A stretch of DNA of 64,000 nucleotides from Mycobacterium sp. 852013-50091_SCH5140682 (GCF_001665685.1 NZ_LZTB01000063.1:27185-91184); one strand, 5' to 3'; shown: positions 55,947-64,000, counted from the first letter of the stretch. Numbers and translations: made by a program. The notes: a model not told the origin generated them from the letters alone.

Positions 55947-55969
55947 GTCTACGACCGTCCGTCGTAGAC
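55947..55969. promoter_or_regulatory. Dyad operator between copper genes
   Basis: GTCTACGAC (55947-55955) and GTCGTAGAC (55961-55969) form a perfect 9-bp inverted repeat with a 5-base spacer in the divergent region between CopD-CtaG and the PepSY gene. The CTAC...GTAG halves resemble BlaI/CopY-type operators, which is an inference only. Confidence 0.6.
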
Positions 55970-56018
55970 ATTGACGGCCGCGGGAACTATCCGCCTCCCC
56001 CGACCGACCAATGCACAC

Positions 56019-57458
56019 GTGAGCCACACTCCGCTGGAAGATCCCGTCGACCGCGACGGGCCCGTTGCGCCGAACTCGAAAGCGGCGCCTGCCTCGGCAT
56101 GGGCCAGATTCCGCCCGGTCCTGATGCGCCTGCATTTCTACGCCGGGGTGTTCGTCGCTCCGTTCATTCTGATCGCGGCGTTCACCGGCCTGCTCTATGC
56201 CCTGATCCCTCAGATAGACACGTTCGTGAACCGGCACGAACTCACCGTCGAGCACGTCGGCGACCACCGGATCCCGCTGTCAGACCAGATCGCCGCGGTG
56301 CGCCTGGCCCACCCCGAAGGCACCGTGGCCAGCATCCGGCCGCCGGCTGCGCCCGACGAGACCACCTGGGTCACGCTCAACGTCGCCGACGTGCCGCCCG
56401 ACTACGCCCGCACCGTGTTCGTCGATCCCTACACCGGCGAGATTCGCGGCGCGCTGACGACATACGGGCAGTGGCTGCCGCTGCGGGCCTGGTTCGACGA
56501 GTTGCACCGCAACCTCCATCTCGGGGCGATCGGACGCAATTACAGTGAGCTCGCAGCCAGCTGGCTGTGGGTGATCGCCGGTGCCGGTCTACTGCTGTGG
56601 ATCGGGCATCGCATCGGCACCGGGAAACTGCGCCGGATCGCCTCCCCTGACACCGGCGTGACCGGCCGCCGCCGCCTGCTGTCTTGGCATGGCGCGCTGG
56701 GCGTCTGGATCATCGCGGCCCTGGCGCTGCTGTCGGTGTCGGGCATGACGTGGTCGCGTTTCGCGGGCGCGAACGTCAGCGAGATCCGCTCCCACCTGAC
56801 CTGGTCGACGCCATCGGTGGACACCACGCTGCCCGGCGGCACACCGGGCGCGGTCGTGGCACACCACGGAATCACAACGGCCGCAGCAGGATTCGACGAA
56901 TCGCAGGCGTTGCGCGGCGCCGATACCGCGTTGCGCGCCGCACACGATGCGGCGCTGAGCAATCCGATCTGGATGTACCCGCCGGCCGCACCGACTCAGG
57001 GCTGGCAGGTCGCCGAGAACAAGCGGGACTGGCCGACGCGTTACGACGCCATCGCCGTCGATCCGCAGACCGGAGCGGTGACCGCCCGCGTCGATTTCGC
57101 GGACTGGCCGGTCATGGCCAAGGTGGCGGACTGGATCGTCGGGGCCCACATGGGCATCCTGTTCGGCGTCGTCAACCAGGTGCTGCTGGCCGCGGTGGCG
57201 GTCGCGCTGATCGTGGTCATTGTGCTCGGGTATCGGATGTGGTGGCGTCGCAGGCCCACTCGGGCAACGGGTTTGGCCCTGCCCGCCGGTCCGCGCCGCG
57301 GCGTGCTGGCAGGGCTACGGCCGCATGAGGCGGTGTTGGTCACCCTCGCGCTGGCCGGTTTCGGGTACTTCGCGCCGCTGTTCGGGGTCTCCCTGGTCGC
57401 GTTCATCGCCGTCGACGCCGCGCTGGGCCGGCGGCAGGCCCGGAGGGCGCGGCAGTGA
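56019..57458 (+). CDS. PepSY-domain membrane protein
   Basis: 479 residues from the GTG at 56019 (a TTG at 55971 is less likely because of the operator). The PepSY_TM pattern is clear: first helix VLMRLHFYAGVFVAPFILIAAFTGLLYAL in part, paired periplasmic PepSY repeats, the WFDELHRNLHLG segment before helix 2, and two further helices plus a short C-terminal pair. Conserved histidines in the first helix and in HRNLH may bind haem or metal. Such proteins are often iron or copper reductase-like partners. It is coupled to the DUF5134 gene by a GTGA overlap. Confidence 0.85.
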   Translation: MSHTPLEDPVDRDGPVAPNSKAAPASAWARFRPVLMRLHFYAGVFVAPFILIAAFTGLLYALIPQIDTFVNRHELTVEHVGDHRIPLSDQIAAVRLAHPEGTVASIRPPAAPDETTWVTLNVADVPPDYARTVFVDPYTGEIRGALTTYGQWLPLRAWFDELHRNLHLGAIGRNYSELAASWLWVIAGAGLLLWIGHRIGTGKLRRIASPDTGVTGRRRLLSWHGALGVWIIAALALLSVSGMTWSRFAGANVSEIRSHLTWSTPSVDTTLPGGTPGAVVAHHGITTAAAGFDESQALRGADTALRAAHDAALSNPIWMYPPAAPTQGWQVAENKRDWPTRYDAIAVDPQTGAVTARVDFADWPVMAKVADWIVGAHMGILFGVVNQVLLAAVAVALIVVIVLGYRMWWRRRPTRATGLALPAGPRRGVLAGLRPHEAVLVTLALAGFGYFAPLFGVSLVAFIAVDAALGRRQARRARQ

Positions 57459-58081
57459 TCGGCGATCTCTTCCTGCGCTGGATCGTCACGGCGTTGTTCG
57501 TCATCAGCGCGCTGGAATGCGGCTACGCCATCGCGACCGGCCATCGGTCCTGGACGCATGTGGTGGGCCACCTTCTGCACTTCGTCATGGCAGTGGCCAT
57601 GGCGGTGATGGCGTGGCCGCGGGGTGCGGCACTGCCCACTATGGGGCCGATGGTGTTTTTCGCCGCGGCCGCCGTGTGGTTCGCGGCGATCGCGGTGACG
57701 ACGGCTGCGCACCGGGCCGTCGCCGGGTATCACGCGGTCATGATGCTGGCCATGGCGTGGATGTACGCCGTGATGAACGGCGGGCTGCTGCCGGGCCAGA
57801 TGATGTCGGGCCATCACGACACGCAGGCCTCGGCGATGGCGATGGACATGCCCAGCATGGACATGTCCGTCGCCACCGAGGCGTCGACCGGCCCGGGCTA
57901 TCCGGGCTGGATCGACGCCGTCGACTGGCTGTGCACTGTGGTGTTCGCGGCCGCGGCCGTGTGGTGGCTGTACCGCTATTTCGCTGCGCGCCAAGCTGAT
58001 CCGGCTCGATACCAGCTCGGCGCAGCATGCCAGGCCATGATGGCCGCTGGGATGGCGGTGATGTTCGGGGTGATGCTCTAG
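57455..58081 (+). CDS. DUF5134 membrane protein with Met/His-rich loop
   Basis: 208 residues, GTG start overlapping the PepSY stop. Six membrane helices are likely. Between helices 4 and 5, residues 116-137 carry MMSGHH and then AMAMDMPSMDM: seven methionines and two histidines, a typical copper(I)-binding composition. DUF5134 proteins are actinobacterial and uncharacterised. Context with the ATPase and CopD-CtaG supports a copper role. Confidence 0.8.
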   Translation: MIGDLFLRWIVTALFVISALECGYAIATGHRSWTHVVGHLLHFVMAVAMAVMAWPRGAALPTMGPMVFFAAAAVWFAAIAVTTAAHRAVAGYHAVMMLAMAWMYAVMNGGLLPGQMMSGHHDTQASAMAMDMPSMDMSVATEASTGPGYPGWIDAVDWLCTVVFAAAAVWWLYRYFAARQADPARYQLGAACQAMMAAGMAVMFGVML

Positions 58082-59679
58082 GGCTGGTAACGCCACAGGC
58101 GCCAGTCGCCGGTGAGCGGATCCCAGTCGAGCACCTTGCCGTCGTGCATGACGATGAGCTGTTGGGGCGTATGGATGCTGAACCAGTTGCCGATGTCCAC
58201 CGGCGAACCCGGCAGCACGTCGTGCACATGGGTGGCGTCGTAGTTCCACAACCGCCACGTCCCGTCACCGGGCACCCAGTCCAACACCTTGCCGTCATGC
58301 ATCGGGACCAACTGATGCCCGGAGCCGATGGTCTTCCACTGCCCACTGGCCACCGCATTGCCCGGCAACACATCATGCGTGCTCGCCGCGTCGTAATTCC
58401 ACAACCGCCACGTCCCATCGCCGGACACCCAATCCAACACCTTGCCGTCATGCATCGGAATCAACTGATGCCCGCTCCGGATCGTCTGCCACTGCCCACT
58501 GGCCACCGCATTGCCCGGCAACACATCATGCGTGCTCGCCGCGTCGTAATTCCACAACCGCCACGTCCCATCGCCGGACACCCAATCCAACACCTTGCCG
58601 TCATGCATCGGAATCAACTGATGCCCGCTCCGGATCGTCTGCCACTGCCCACTGGCCACCGCATTGCCCGGCAACACATCATGCGTGCTCGCCGCGTCGT
58701 AATTCCACAACCGCCACGTCCCATCGCCGGGCACCCAATCCAACACTCTGCCGTCACGCATCGGAATCAACTGATGCGTGAGCAGGATCGTCTTCCAGAG
58801 TCCTTGTGCCACAGCGGATCCGGGCAGAATGTCGTCGCGGTACCACAGCTGCACCTCGCCGTGGGTGGGCGAGTTGTCCACGATCACGGTGTGCTGACCG
58901 CAGTCGGTGATCTTGTCGATGGGGCTCCAGCTCAGCGGGGCCGCAGTACCGTCGCTGTCGGTGATGGCGATCGCCCGCATCCGGGTGTCGGTCGAGCTCG
59001 GGTAGTCCGAGGCCCGCGTGATCGAGTAGCACTCGAGAGTCTGCACGCAGTCCAGCAGCTCGTCGGTGGTGAGGATGGTCAGCTTGCTGCCTGCGATCCC
59101 GACGAACTCGCACGTCCACAGCGCACCCAACGTGTCGCCGCCCACACCGTTGACCCGCGTCATCCGGCCGACCAGGGTGTCACCGACGTTCACCGTCACC
59201 GGTGAGGTGTAGGAGGCGGCGCCGCCCTGGCCGTCGGCGTACCAGCTTGCGACGCACCAGTGGTCGCCGCCGAAGATGCCGTTGTCTCCCCACTGCAGGA
59301 CGGGCTGCAAGATCATCGAGCTGTTCTGCAGACCGTTGAACAGGTACAGCAGCTGTCCGTTCTGGGTCTGCGGCGCGCCGGGCACCACCCACGTCGTGAG
59401 GAACGACTTCAGCGGTGCGCCGCTCTGAAAGTTGGCGAAAGTGATCCAGCCCGTTCCGAAGTCGGGCAATTGCTCGGGAGGTTGCATGACGTTCGCGGGC
59501 ATCAGCGGAACACCCGGCTCATGCGGCGGTACCGGTCCGACATCCCGGAGCATCTCCCCCGCCCGGGTGACATGGCGCATCCTGCCGTCGGCGACGTGGA
59601 CCACCTCATCCGGCGCGACTTGGTGTACGAGTTCGGCGGCGCGCCGCCCACCCGGTGTGATGACAAATTTTTTCGACAT
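58078..59679 (-). CDS. Repeat protein of unknown function with 51-residue tandem units
   Basis: 533 residues; ATG at 59679. No signal peptide or membrane helix. Residues ~75-280 form an all-beta, Trp-rich domain (GTGWITFANFQSG, SSMILQPVLQWG, WCVASWYADGQGG, VNVGDTLVGRMT, ECYSI) that vaguely recalls G1/eqolisin glutamic peptidases. Residues ~285-533 hold five 51-residue repeats of the form DVLPGNAV...HQLIPMHDGKVLDW...GTWRLWNYD. The middle units are identical at the DNA level. The protein converges on DUF5134 with a four-base overlap. Function unknown; the repeats suggest a beta-propeller-like or lectin-like binding surface. Confidence 0.75.
   Translation of the reverse strand: MSKKFVITPGGRRAAELVHQVAPDEVVHVADGRMRHVTRAGEMLRDVGPVPPHEPGVPLMPANVMQPPEQLPDFGTGWITFANFQSGAPLKSFLTTWVVPGAPQTQNGQLLYLFNGLQNSSMILQPVLQWGDNGIFGGDHWCVASWYADGQGGAASYTSPVTVNVGDTLVGRMTRVNGVGGDTLGALWTCEFVGIAGSKLTILTTDELLDCVQTLECYSITRASDYPSSTDTRMRAIAITDSDGTAAPLSWSPIDKITDCGQHTVIVDNSPTHGEVQLWYRDDILPGSAVAQGLWKTILLTHQLIPMRDGRVLDWVPGDGTWRLWNYDAASTHDVLPGNAVASGQWQTIRSGHQLIPMHDGKVLDWVSGDGTWRLWNYDAASTHDVLPGNAVASGQWQTIRSGHQLIPMHDGKVLDWVSGDGTWRLWNYDAASTHDVLPGNAVASGQWKTIGSGHQLVPMHDGKVLDWVPGDGTWRLWNYDATHVHDVLPGSPVDIGNWFSIHTPQQLIVMHDGKVLDWDPLTGDWRLWRYQP
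58381..58686. repeat. Exact 153-bp tandem duplication inside the repeat protein gene
   Basis: The 153-base unit 58381-58533 is repeated without a difference at 58534-58686. Flanking units (58228-58380 and from 58687) are close but diverged. The period equals 51 codons, so copy-number change would keep the frame. Confidence 0.95.
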
Positions 59680-59812
59680 GACGCCCTCCGAGCCGTCCTA
59701 GTCGAGCAGGTGATTGAGCCGAGTCCCTGTGCCCGGACCCGTCGACACGGATCAGTCTCGGCCTGCGGGCGCACCGTGGTCCCGCGTAGTGCACTACTCG
59801 AAAAACCGGGGC

Positions 59813-60508
59813 CTAGGCCGCCGAGCCGTCCGTCGGCCACAGATGACCGCGCCGACGCCCTCGGGATGCGTTGTGCGGCAAGGTGATATCGGGCTCGGCC
59901 GCGTGCCGTCCCGGTTCCGGCCCCGACGCCGACGCATCGCGCCACACCAGGACCGCGAGGACCGCACCGAGCAGCACGGGTAGATGCGTGAGCATTCGCA
60001 CCGGCGTCACGGCGCCCATCGTCGCGTCGACGGCGACGTACACCGTGAGCACCGCGGCGAACACGCTCAACACCCCCGCCAGGCCTGCGGCCGCGACGGG
60101 CCGCAGCGCCGCGCCGATCATCACCGCGCCGAGCGCGGCCGACCACGCCGTCGACTCGTTGAGCAGGTGCCCGCCGCCCATGCCGTGGTCGTGGGCGAGC
60201 CCGACGCTCAGCCCGAGTCCCTGTACGGCTGCCAACAGGATCTGCACCACGCCGACAGCGAGCAGCGCCCCGCGCCGCCAGCCCAGCCTCACGCGCCGGG
60301 GCTGCTCGGCGGAGTGTTCGAGGGCGGTGAGCGTGGGGCGGCGTTCGGCCAGCCGGCGCAGGTCGAGCGCCTGATCGGTGACGGCGTCGCGCCAGGCACG
60401 GCAGTCAGCGCACTCGCGCAGGTGCTCGTCGACGCGCGCCGACGGCACGGGCTCGCGCTCACCGTCGAGCCGGGCCGACAGCGCCTCGCGCGCCACCTCG
60501 CAGTTCAC
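59813..60508 (-). CDS. Zinc-finger (zf-HC2) anti-sigma-like membrane protein, Rv0093c-like
   Basis: 231 residues. The N-terminus (MNCEVAREALSARLDGE, HLRECADC) is the HxxxCxxC ZAS motif of anti-sigma factors. The C-terminal part has about four membrane helices (LLAVGVVQILLAAV, AALGAVMIGAALRPV, VLSVFAAVLTVYVAV, LPVLLGAVLAVLVW) and a HDHGMGGGH loop that could bind metal. A similar protein, Rv0093c, lies next to ctpA in M. tuberculosis. It is a candidate partner for SigC. The GGAGG sequence directly abuts the GTG, too close for normal use, so the message may be leaderless. Confidence 0.8.
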   Translation of the reverse strand: MNCEVAREALSARLDGEREPVPSARVDEHLRECADCRAWRDAVTDQALDLRRLAERRPTLTALEHSAEQPRRVRLGWRRGALLAVGVVQILLAAVQGLGLSVGLAHDHGMGGGHLLNESTAWSAALGAVMIGAALRPVAAAGLAGVLSVFAAVLTVYVAVDATMGAVTPVRMLTHLPVLLGAVLAVLVWRDASASGPEPGRHAAEPDITLPHNASRGRRRGHLWPTDGSAA

Positions 60509-60565
60509 CCTCCTATAGTCGCGCAGCGGCGCCCGATCGTTCCCCGCGGGTGGTGACCGCTGCCC

Positions 60566-62419
60566 TCAGCCGATCACCGGCAGGGTGATCGAGGACGGAT
60601 GGGCCGGATCGTGCAGCACGGTCTGGGTGGCCTGCTGGGTCCTGGTGTCCTGCCCGAACGGGGCCCCGGTGTTGGGATTGGGCGCGAACTGCGGGTAGTC
60701 GCTGCTGGAGACCTCCAACCGGATGCGGTCGCCCGCCCGGAACAGATAGCTGGTGGGCCAGACCTGGATCCGGTACTGGTAGGGCTGCCCCGGGGTGGTC
60801 GGCGTCGGATCGGACAGCGAATCGCGGAACGATGTCCGCACGATGCCGTTGTTGAGGTTGACCGCCTGCCCGTCCGGTTTGACGACGACGAGTTTCGCGG
60901 TGAAGTCGGTGTCGACGGCGGTGGACTGCGCCCACAGCGTCACCGTGACCGGGCCGGTGATCTCGGTGCCCTTGGTCAACGGCGCCGAGCTGTACACCAG
61001 CACATCGGAGCGTTGCTCGACCGGAGTCTGGTCGTAGGGCCCCTGCGGACCGTTCAACGCTCCGCAGCAGGAGTGCCCACCTAGGCTGGGAGCCGGGAAG
61101 GCCGGATCATAAAGATAGGTGTCAGGCGGTTGCGCAGCCGGCGGCTGCGCCGTGAGTTGCCCCTCCCGGTCGGCGAACCCGCCAGACCCGGAGAGGTACC
61201 AGTTGGTCCAGTGTGTTTGCGGCAGCGGCCAATTCGGTGCCGTCTTCCAGACATTGGCGCCCATCAGGAAGTAGTCGACGCGGGGCGGGCCGGCCACATC
61301 GTTGTCCTGACCCTTGAGAAAGTGGTCATACCAGGCGAGTTGGAGTTCGTTGATCGGACTGTTGCCCACCGGCCCGATGTCCTTGAGCATCGGCGCTACC
61401 ACCGAGTCGGGTCTCCCCCAACCGACGTGGTCCCACGGCCCGATGACCAGCCGCTGGTTGGTCCGCGCCAGATCACTGCCGCCATGGGTCGTCATCCCGG
61501 TGAAGTTCTCGATGCCACCGGCCAGGAAGGCGTCGTACCAGCCCTCGACGTGCAGCACGGGGATCTTCACCGCGGGGTAACGGTCCCTGATGCTGAACCG
61601 GCGCCAGAAGTCGTCGCGGGTGCTGTGCCGGATCCAGTCGAAATACCACGGCGCGACCACGGGGTTGGCGGGCTGCATCGGTGGAAGGTCTTTGAACGGA
61701 CGGAAATTCAGCCATCGGGTCGGGTCGGCGGCCGCGGCGTTCAGCTGCGCCACGGCTTGCTTGTCATCCCGGTTGATCGCGGCGGTGGTGGCGATGTCCT
61801 CGATCGCCCATGGCAGCACGAACCCCAACCGGAATTCCCCGCCCTCGTAGTTCCATCCGTCGTAGTAGTCCGATGCGGTGTTCGCGGGGACGATGGTCAC
61901 CAGGTGCGGAGGCGTGGTCACCGCCGCCAGCCACTGGGTGGCCCCGACGTAGGACGACCCGTACATGCCGACCTTGCCGTTCGAGCCCGGCAGGGCGGCC
62001 GCCCATTCCACCGAGTCGTAACCGTCGTCCATGTCGTGGGTGAACTCGCTGAACACGCCGCCCGAGTTGCCCTGACCCCGAATATCCTGCACCACAACCA
62101 GATAGCAGTGCGACGCGAACCAATCGGGCGGCTCGAAGCGGTCCACGTCCGTCTGCGCCCCGGACTTGCCGTACTGGGTGCGCATCAGGATCACCGGTAC
62201 TGCGTCGGAGGTCTTGGGACGGTAGACGTCGGCGCGCAACACGGTGCCGTCGCGCATGGTGGCCGGTACATCGTGCTCGGTCGTCACGTCGCACGGCCCC
62301 CGTCCGGCCGCCGCGGGGAAGGGACGCCGGGTGTCCGCATCCTGCCCGCTGGTGCAGCCGGTCAGAACCAGCGCGATGCTGACCAGGATGGCGATGACGG
62401 CACGGATCGCGTGGGGCAC
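60566..62419 (-). CDS. CocE/NonD-family serine hydrolase, lipoprotein
   Basis: 617 residues from the GTG at 62419. A signal peptide with lipobox LVLTGC places it on the outer face of the membrane. The catalytic serine is in GMYGSSYVGATQWL (the GxSYxG motif of X-Pro dipeptidyl-peptidase S15/CocE enzymes); the C-terminal jelly-roll domain follows. Such enzymes cleave acyl esters or peptides. Its natural substrate is unknown. It shares orientation with the lipase gene, 28 bases apart. Confidence 0.87.
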   Translation of the reverse strand: MPHAIRAVIAILVSIALVLTGCTSGQDADTRRPFPAAAGRGPCDVTTEHDVPATMRDGTVLRADVYRPKTSDAVPVILMRTQYGKSGAQTDVDRFEPPDWFASHCYLVVVQDIRGQGNSGGVFSEFTHDMDDGYDSVEWAAALPGSNGKVGMYGSSYVGATQWLAAVTTPPHLVTIVPANTASDYYDGWNYEGGEFRLGFVLPWAIEDIATTAAINRDDKQAVAQLNAAAADPTRWLNFRPFKDLPPMQPANPVVAPWYFDWIRHSTRDDFWRRFSIRDRYPAVKIPVLHVEGWYDAFLAGGIENFTGMTTHGGSDLARTNQRLVIGPWDHVGWGRPDSVVAPMLKDIGPVGNSPINELQLAWYDHFLKGQDNDVAGPPRVDYFLMGANVWKTAPNWPLPQTHWTNWYLSGSGGFADREGQLTAQPPAAQPPDTYLYDPAFPAPSLGGHSCCGALNGPQGPYDQTPVEQRSDVLVYSSAPLTKGTEITGPVTVTLWAQSTAVDTDFTAKLVVVKPDGQAVNLNNGIVRTSFRDSLSDPTPTTPGQPYQYRIQVWPTSYLFRAGDRIRLEVSSSDYPQFAPNPNTGAPFGQDTRTQQATQTVLHDPAHPSSITLPVIG

Positions 62420-62447
62420 CCAGCGAGCGTATCGCTGCGGCGTCGGG

Positions 62448-63764
62448 TCAGAACTGTCCGCAGTTGGGCGTCGTCGGTATTCCGTTGAACCGGTCGGCGA
62501 TCCACTGCATGGCCGCCTCGCCGTCGACCAGCATGGGCAGCGCATGGTTGATCACCAGCTTGTTGAGAAACGGAGGCTCCTCATTGGTGCGGAACTCCAC
62601 ATCGGCGCCCTTGTCACACCAGTCCCGACCCAGTTGGTTGGCCGCCGTCCAGGGCACCAGCGGATCGTAGCGGTTGCTGTTGATCAGCACCGGCGCGTTC
62701 GGCTTGTAGCGGCCGATCTTCTGCAGGTCGAACAGGCCGCTGAACGGCTCCTCGTTGACCAGCTGGTGAATGTCTTCGGTGAAGTACGGCTGCAGATGCC
62801 GGAACATGAACTTGGTGATGGTCTCCGCGATGCACTGGCCCGCAACCTTGTTGAGAAGGTCCTCCCCGCGGGGCGTGAGCTTGTCGTGAATCGCCTGCGC
62901 CGCTTCCGGATACGCCTGCAGCACCCCATTGATGGCGTACCCGACCACGCCGACAAGGGCGCTGCCGTCGGCGTAGGGGAACAGTTCCTTCAGGTCGGCG
63001 GGTGGCGCGCCCGCATAGGTGCCCACCACATGCAGGTCCGGCGCGTACGACGCAGCCAACTCGGCGGCTGACGCGGCCGCACCCCCTCCCTGGGAGTAGC
63101 CCCAAAATGCCACGGGCCCATGGGGATCCAGCGACGTGCCGGGAAGTTTCAGAGCTGCTCGCCCCGCGTCGAGCATGGCGTTGCCCTCGGCGACCCGGTT
63201 GACGTAGGTGTGCAGGCCCGGGGTGCCCAGTCCCTGATAGTCCGTCATCACGATGGCGAAACCGCGCGCCACCATGGTCGCGACGAACAGTTCTTCGTAG
63301 TTGAACGCGATATCCAGCCACGGCGACCAGTGGATGCCCTGATTGAACTGCCGCGACGGTGCGCACTGGTCGCCCTGCCCCTGAGTGCCGGGCCCGTACA
63401 CGATGAGCGGCCGCGGCCCCTTGCCGGGCCAATCGTTCTGCGGCTCGAAGTACGTGCCGGTCACCGCCATCGGATTTCCCCGAGAATCGGTGCTGCGGTA
63501 CATGATTCGCGTTCCCGCGGCCATGATCGCACCGAGCTGCCCGGAGGGCTCCAGCACCAACCGGGACGGTTCGGTGCGGATCAGATCTCCTGGCGCACCG
63601 GCGGGCAGCGGGTCAGGCGGGGTGTAGAACTCGGAGTACTGATCCTCGTTGAAGATCGGGTCATGGTTGCGCAGGGTCGGGTCGGGGTCGGCGCGCACGT
63701 GCGGCGTCGCACCCACACTCCCGAAAAGCAGCAGCACGCACAAAGCCCCCCACAGCCGACGCAT
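62448..63764 (-). CDS. Secreted lipase (LIP family)
   Basis: 438 residues from the ATG at 63764. Signal peptide MRRLWGALCVLLLFGSVG with cleavage near VRA-DPDP. The catalytic serine is in WGYSQGGGAA, with further members of the triad in NRYDPLVP (Asp) and NHALP (His). Secretory lipases of this family hydrolyse triacylglycerols. Paired with the CocE-like hydrolase it suggests extracellular ester breakdown. Confidence 0.87.
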   Translation of the reverse strand: MRRLWGALCVLLLFGSVGATPHVRADPDPTLRNHDPIFNEDQYSEFYTPPDPLPAGAPGDLIRTEPSRLVLEPSGQLGAIMAAGTRIMYRSTDSRGNPMAVTGTYFEPQNDWPGKGPRPLIVYGPGTQGQGDQCAPSRQFNQGIHWSPWLDIAFNYEELFVATMVARGFAIVMTDYQGLGTPGLHTYVNRVAEGNAMLDAGRAALKLPGTSLDPHGPVAFWGYSQGGGAAASAAELAASYAPDLHVVGTYAGAPPADLKELFPYADGSALVGVVGYAINGVLQAYPEAAQAIHDKLTPRGEDLLNKVAGQCIAETITKFMFRHLQPYFTEDIHQLVNEEPFSGLFDLQKIGRYKPNAPVLINSNRYDPLVPWTAANQLGRDWCDKGADVEFRTNEEPPFLNKLVINHALPMLVDGEAAMQWIADRFNGIPTTPNCGQF

Positions 63765-63811
63765 GGTCGGCAAGGTTAACAGATTGGCATGCAGTTGTAA
63801 CGACGATGCGC

Positions 63812-63844
63812 GGCCGGCGGTGTCCATGTTCGGCACCGCCGGCC
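63812..63844 (-). terminator. Hairpin between permease and lipase genes
   Basis: GGCCGGCGGTG (63812-63822) pairs perfectly with CACCGCCGGCC (63834-63844) around an 11-base loop, 11 bases past the permease stop. No T-run; U-less terminator type. Confidence 0.6.
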
Positions 63845-63854
63845 TGCGGCACGG

Positions 63855-64000
63855 TCAGTCGGCCGCGGTGTCGTTCAGTTCCGCGCGGAACTTGGCTTCG
63901 CGGGCGACGTGCGTGGGCCGACGCCGCAGCACCGTCCAGGCGATGCCGAGCACGATGAACCACACCGGCGTGACCAGCAGCGCGTGCAGCGTGTCAGGCT
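63855..64000 (-). CDS. Amino-acid permease (APC family), C-terminal end only
   Basis: Open to the right edge; only the last ~47 residues are seen. They contain one membrane helix (LLVTPVWFIVLGIAWTVL) followed by a charged cytoplasmic tail (RRRPTHVAREAKFRAEL), as at the C-terminus of CycA/AnsP/GabP-type amino-acid permeases. The specific substrate cannot be told from this part. Confidence 0.6.
   Translation of the reverse strand, partial: PDTLHALLVTPVWFIVLGIAWTVLRRRPTHVAREAKFRAELNDTAAD

Noticed and set aside
55906..55971. Start of CopD-CtaG at the ATG at 55971
   Set aside because: The GTG at 55905 has a GGAGG site and leaves the perfect dyad at 55947-55969 in the intergenic region; 55971 is kept only as an alternative.
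58228..58840. Possible CRISPR-like array
   Set aside because: The 153-bp repeats are direct, contiguous, in-frame coding units without spacers.

Overview
The window looks like a chromosomal segment of a fast-growing mycobacterium (Mycolicibacterium type). GC content is high, coding density is high, GTG and TTG starts and 4-base ATGA/GTGA/TTGA overlaps are common, and the right half carries a recognisable mycobacterial core: SRAP protein, aroA, rsgA, desA3 with its reductase, ppk2, a WS/DGAT enzyme, an Rv3235-like gene, secA1, hpf, a comF-like gene, lpqB-mtrB-mtrA and tmk. No rRNA, tRNA, CRISPR array, IS element or prophage was seen.

Left part (1-24 kb) is catabolic. It opens inside benA (benzoate 1,2-dioxygenase large subunit), followed by benB and an 853-residue fusion of a BenC-type reductase, an FCD-like effector domain and a BenD-type dehydrogenase. 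Next come an Ltp2-like thiolase homologue with a DUF35 partner, and divergently two acyl-CoA dehydrogenases, a double CaiB/BaiF CoA-transferase and a LysR regulator, which look like a side-chain beta-oxidation/aldolase module for an unknown acyl-CoA. At 18.9-22.3 kb lies a tightly overlapping beta-ketoadipate operon (pcaF-pcaD-pcaI-pcaJ) with a divergent LysR gene and a dyad operator between them. Catechol ring-cleavage genes are not in the window.

Embedded between the two catabolic blocks is a two-gene Pnkp-Hen1 RNA repair cassette (12.4-16.2 kb), divergent from a large AAA/LuxR regulator.

Middle part (23-51 kb) is mostly core genome. Its main regulatory feature is a 27-bp double motif repeated with 24/27 identity in front of both desA3 and its ferredoxin-reductase partner. 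A 22-codon amidohydrolase tail remains as a gene relic beside the reductase.

Right part (50.5-60.5 kb), next to tmk, is a probable copper island: sigC, a Cu(+) P1B-ATPase, a CopD-CtaG fusion, a PepSY membrane protein, a DUF5134 protein with a Met/His-rich loop, a repeat protein with exact 153-bp tandem duplications, and a zinc-finger anti-sigma-like membrane protein. The window ends with two exported hydrolases and the tail of an amino-acid permease. All functional statements come from reading motifs and gene order; no database search was run.
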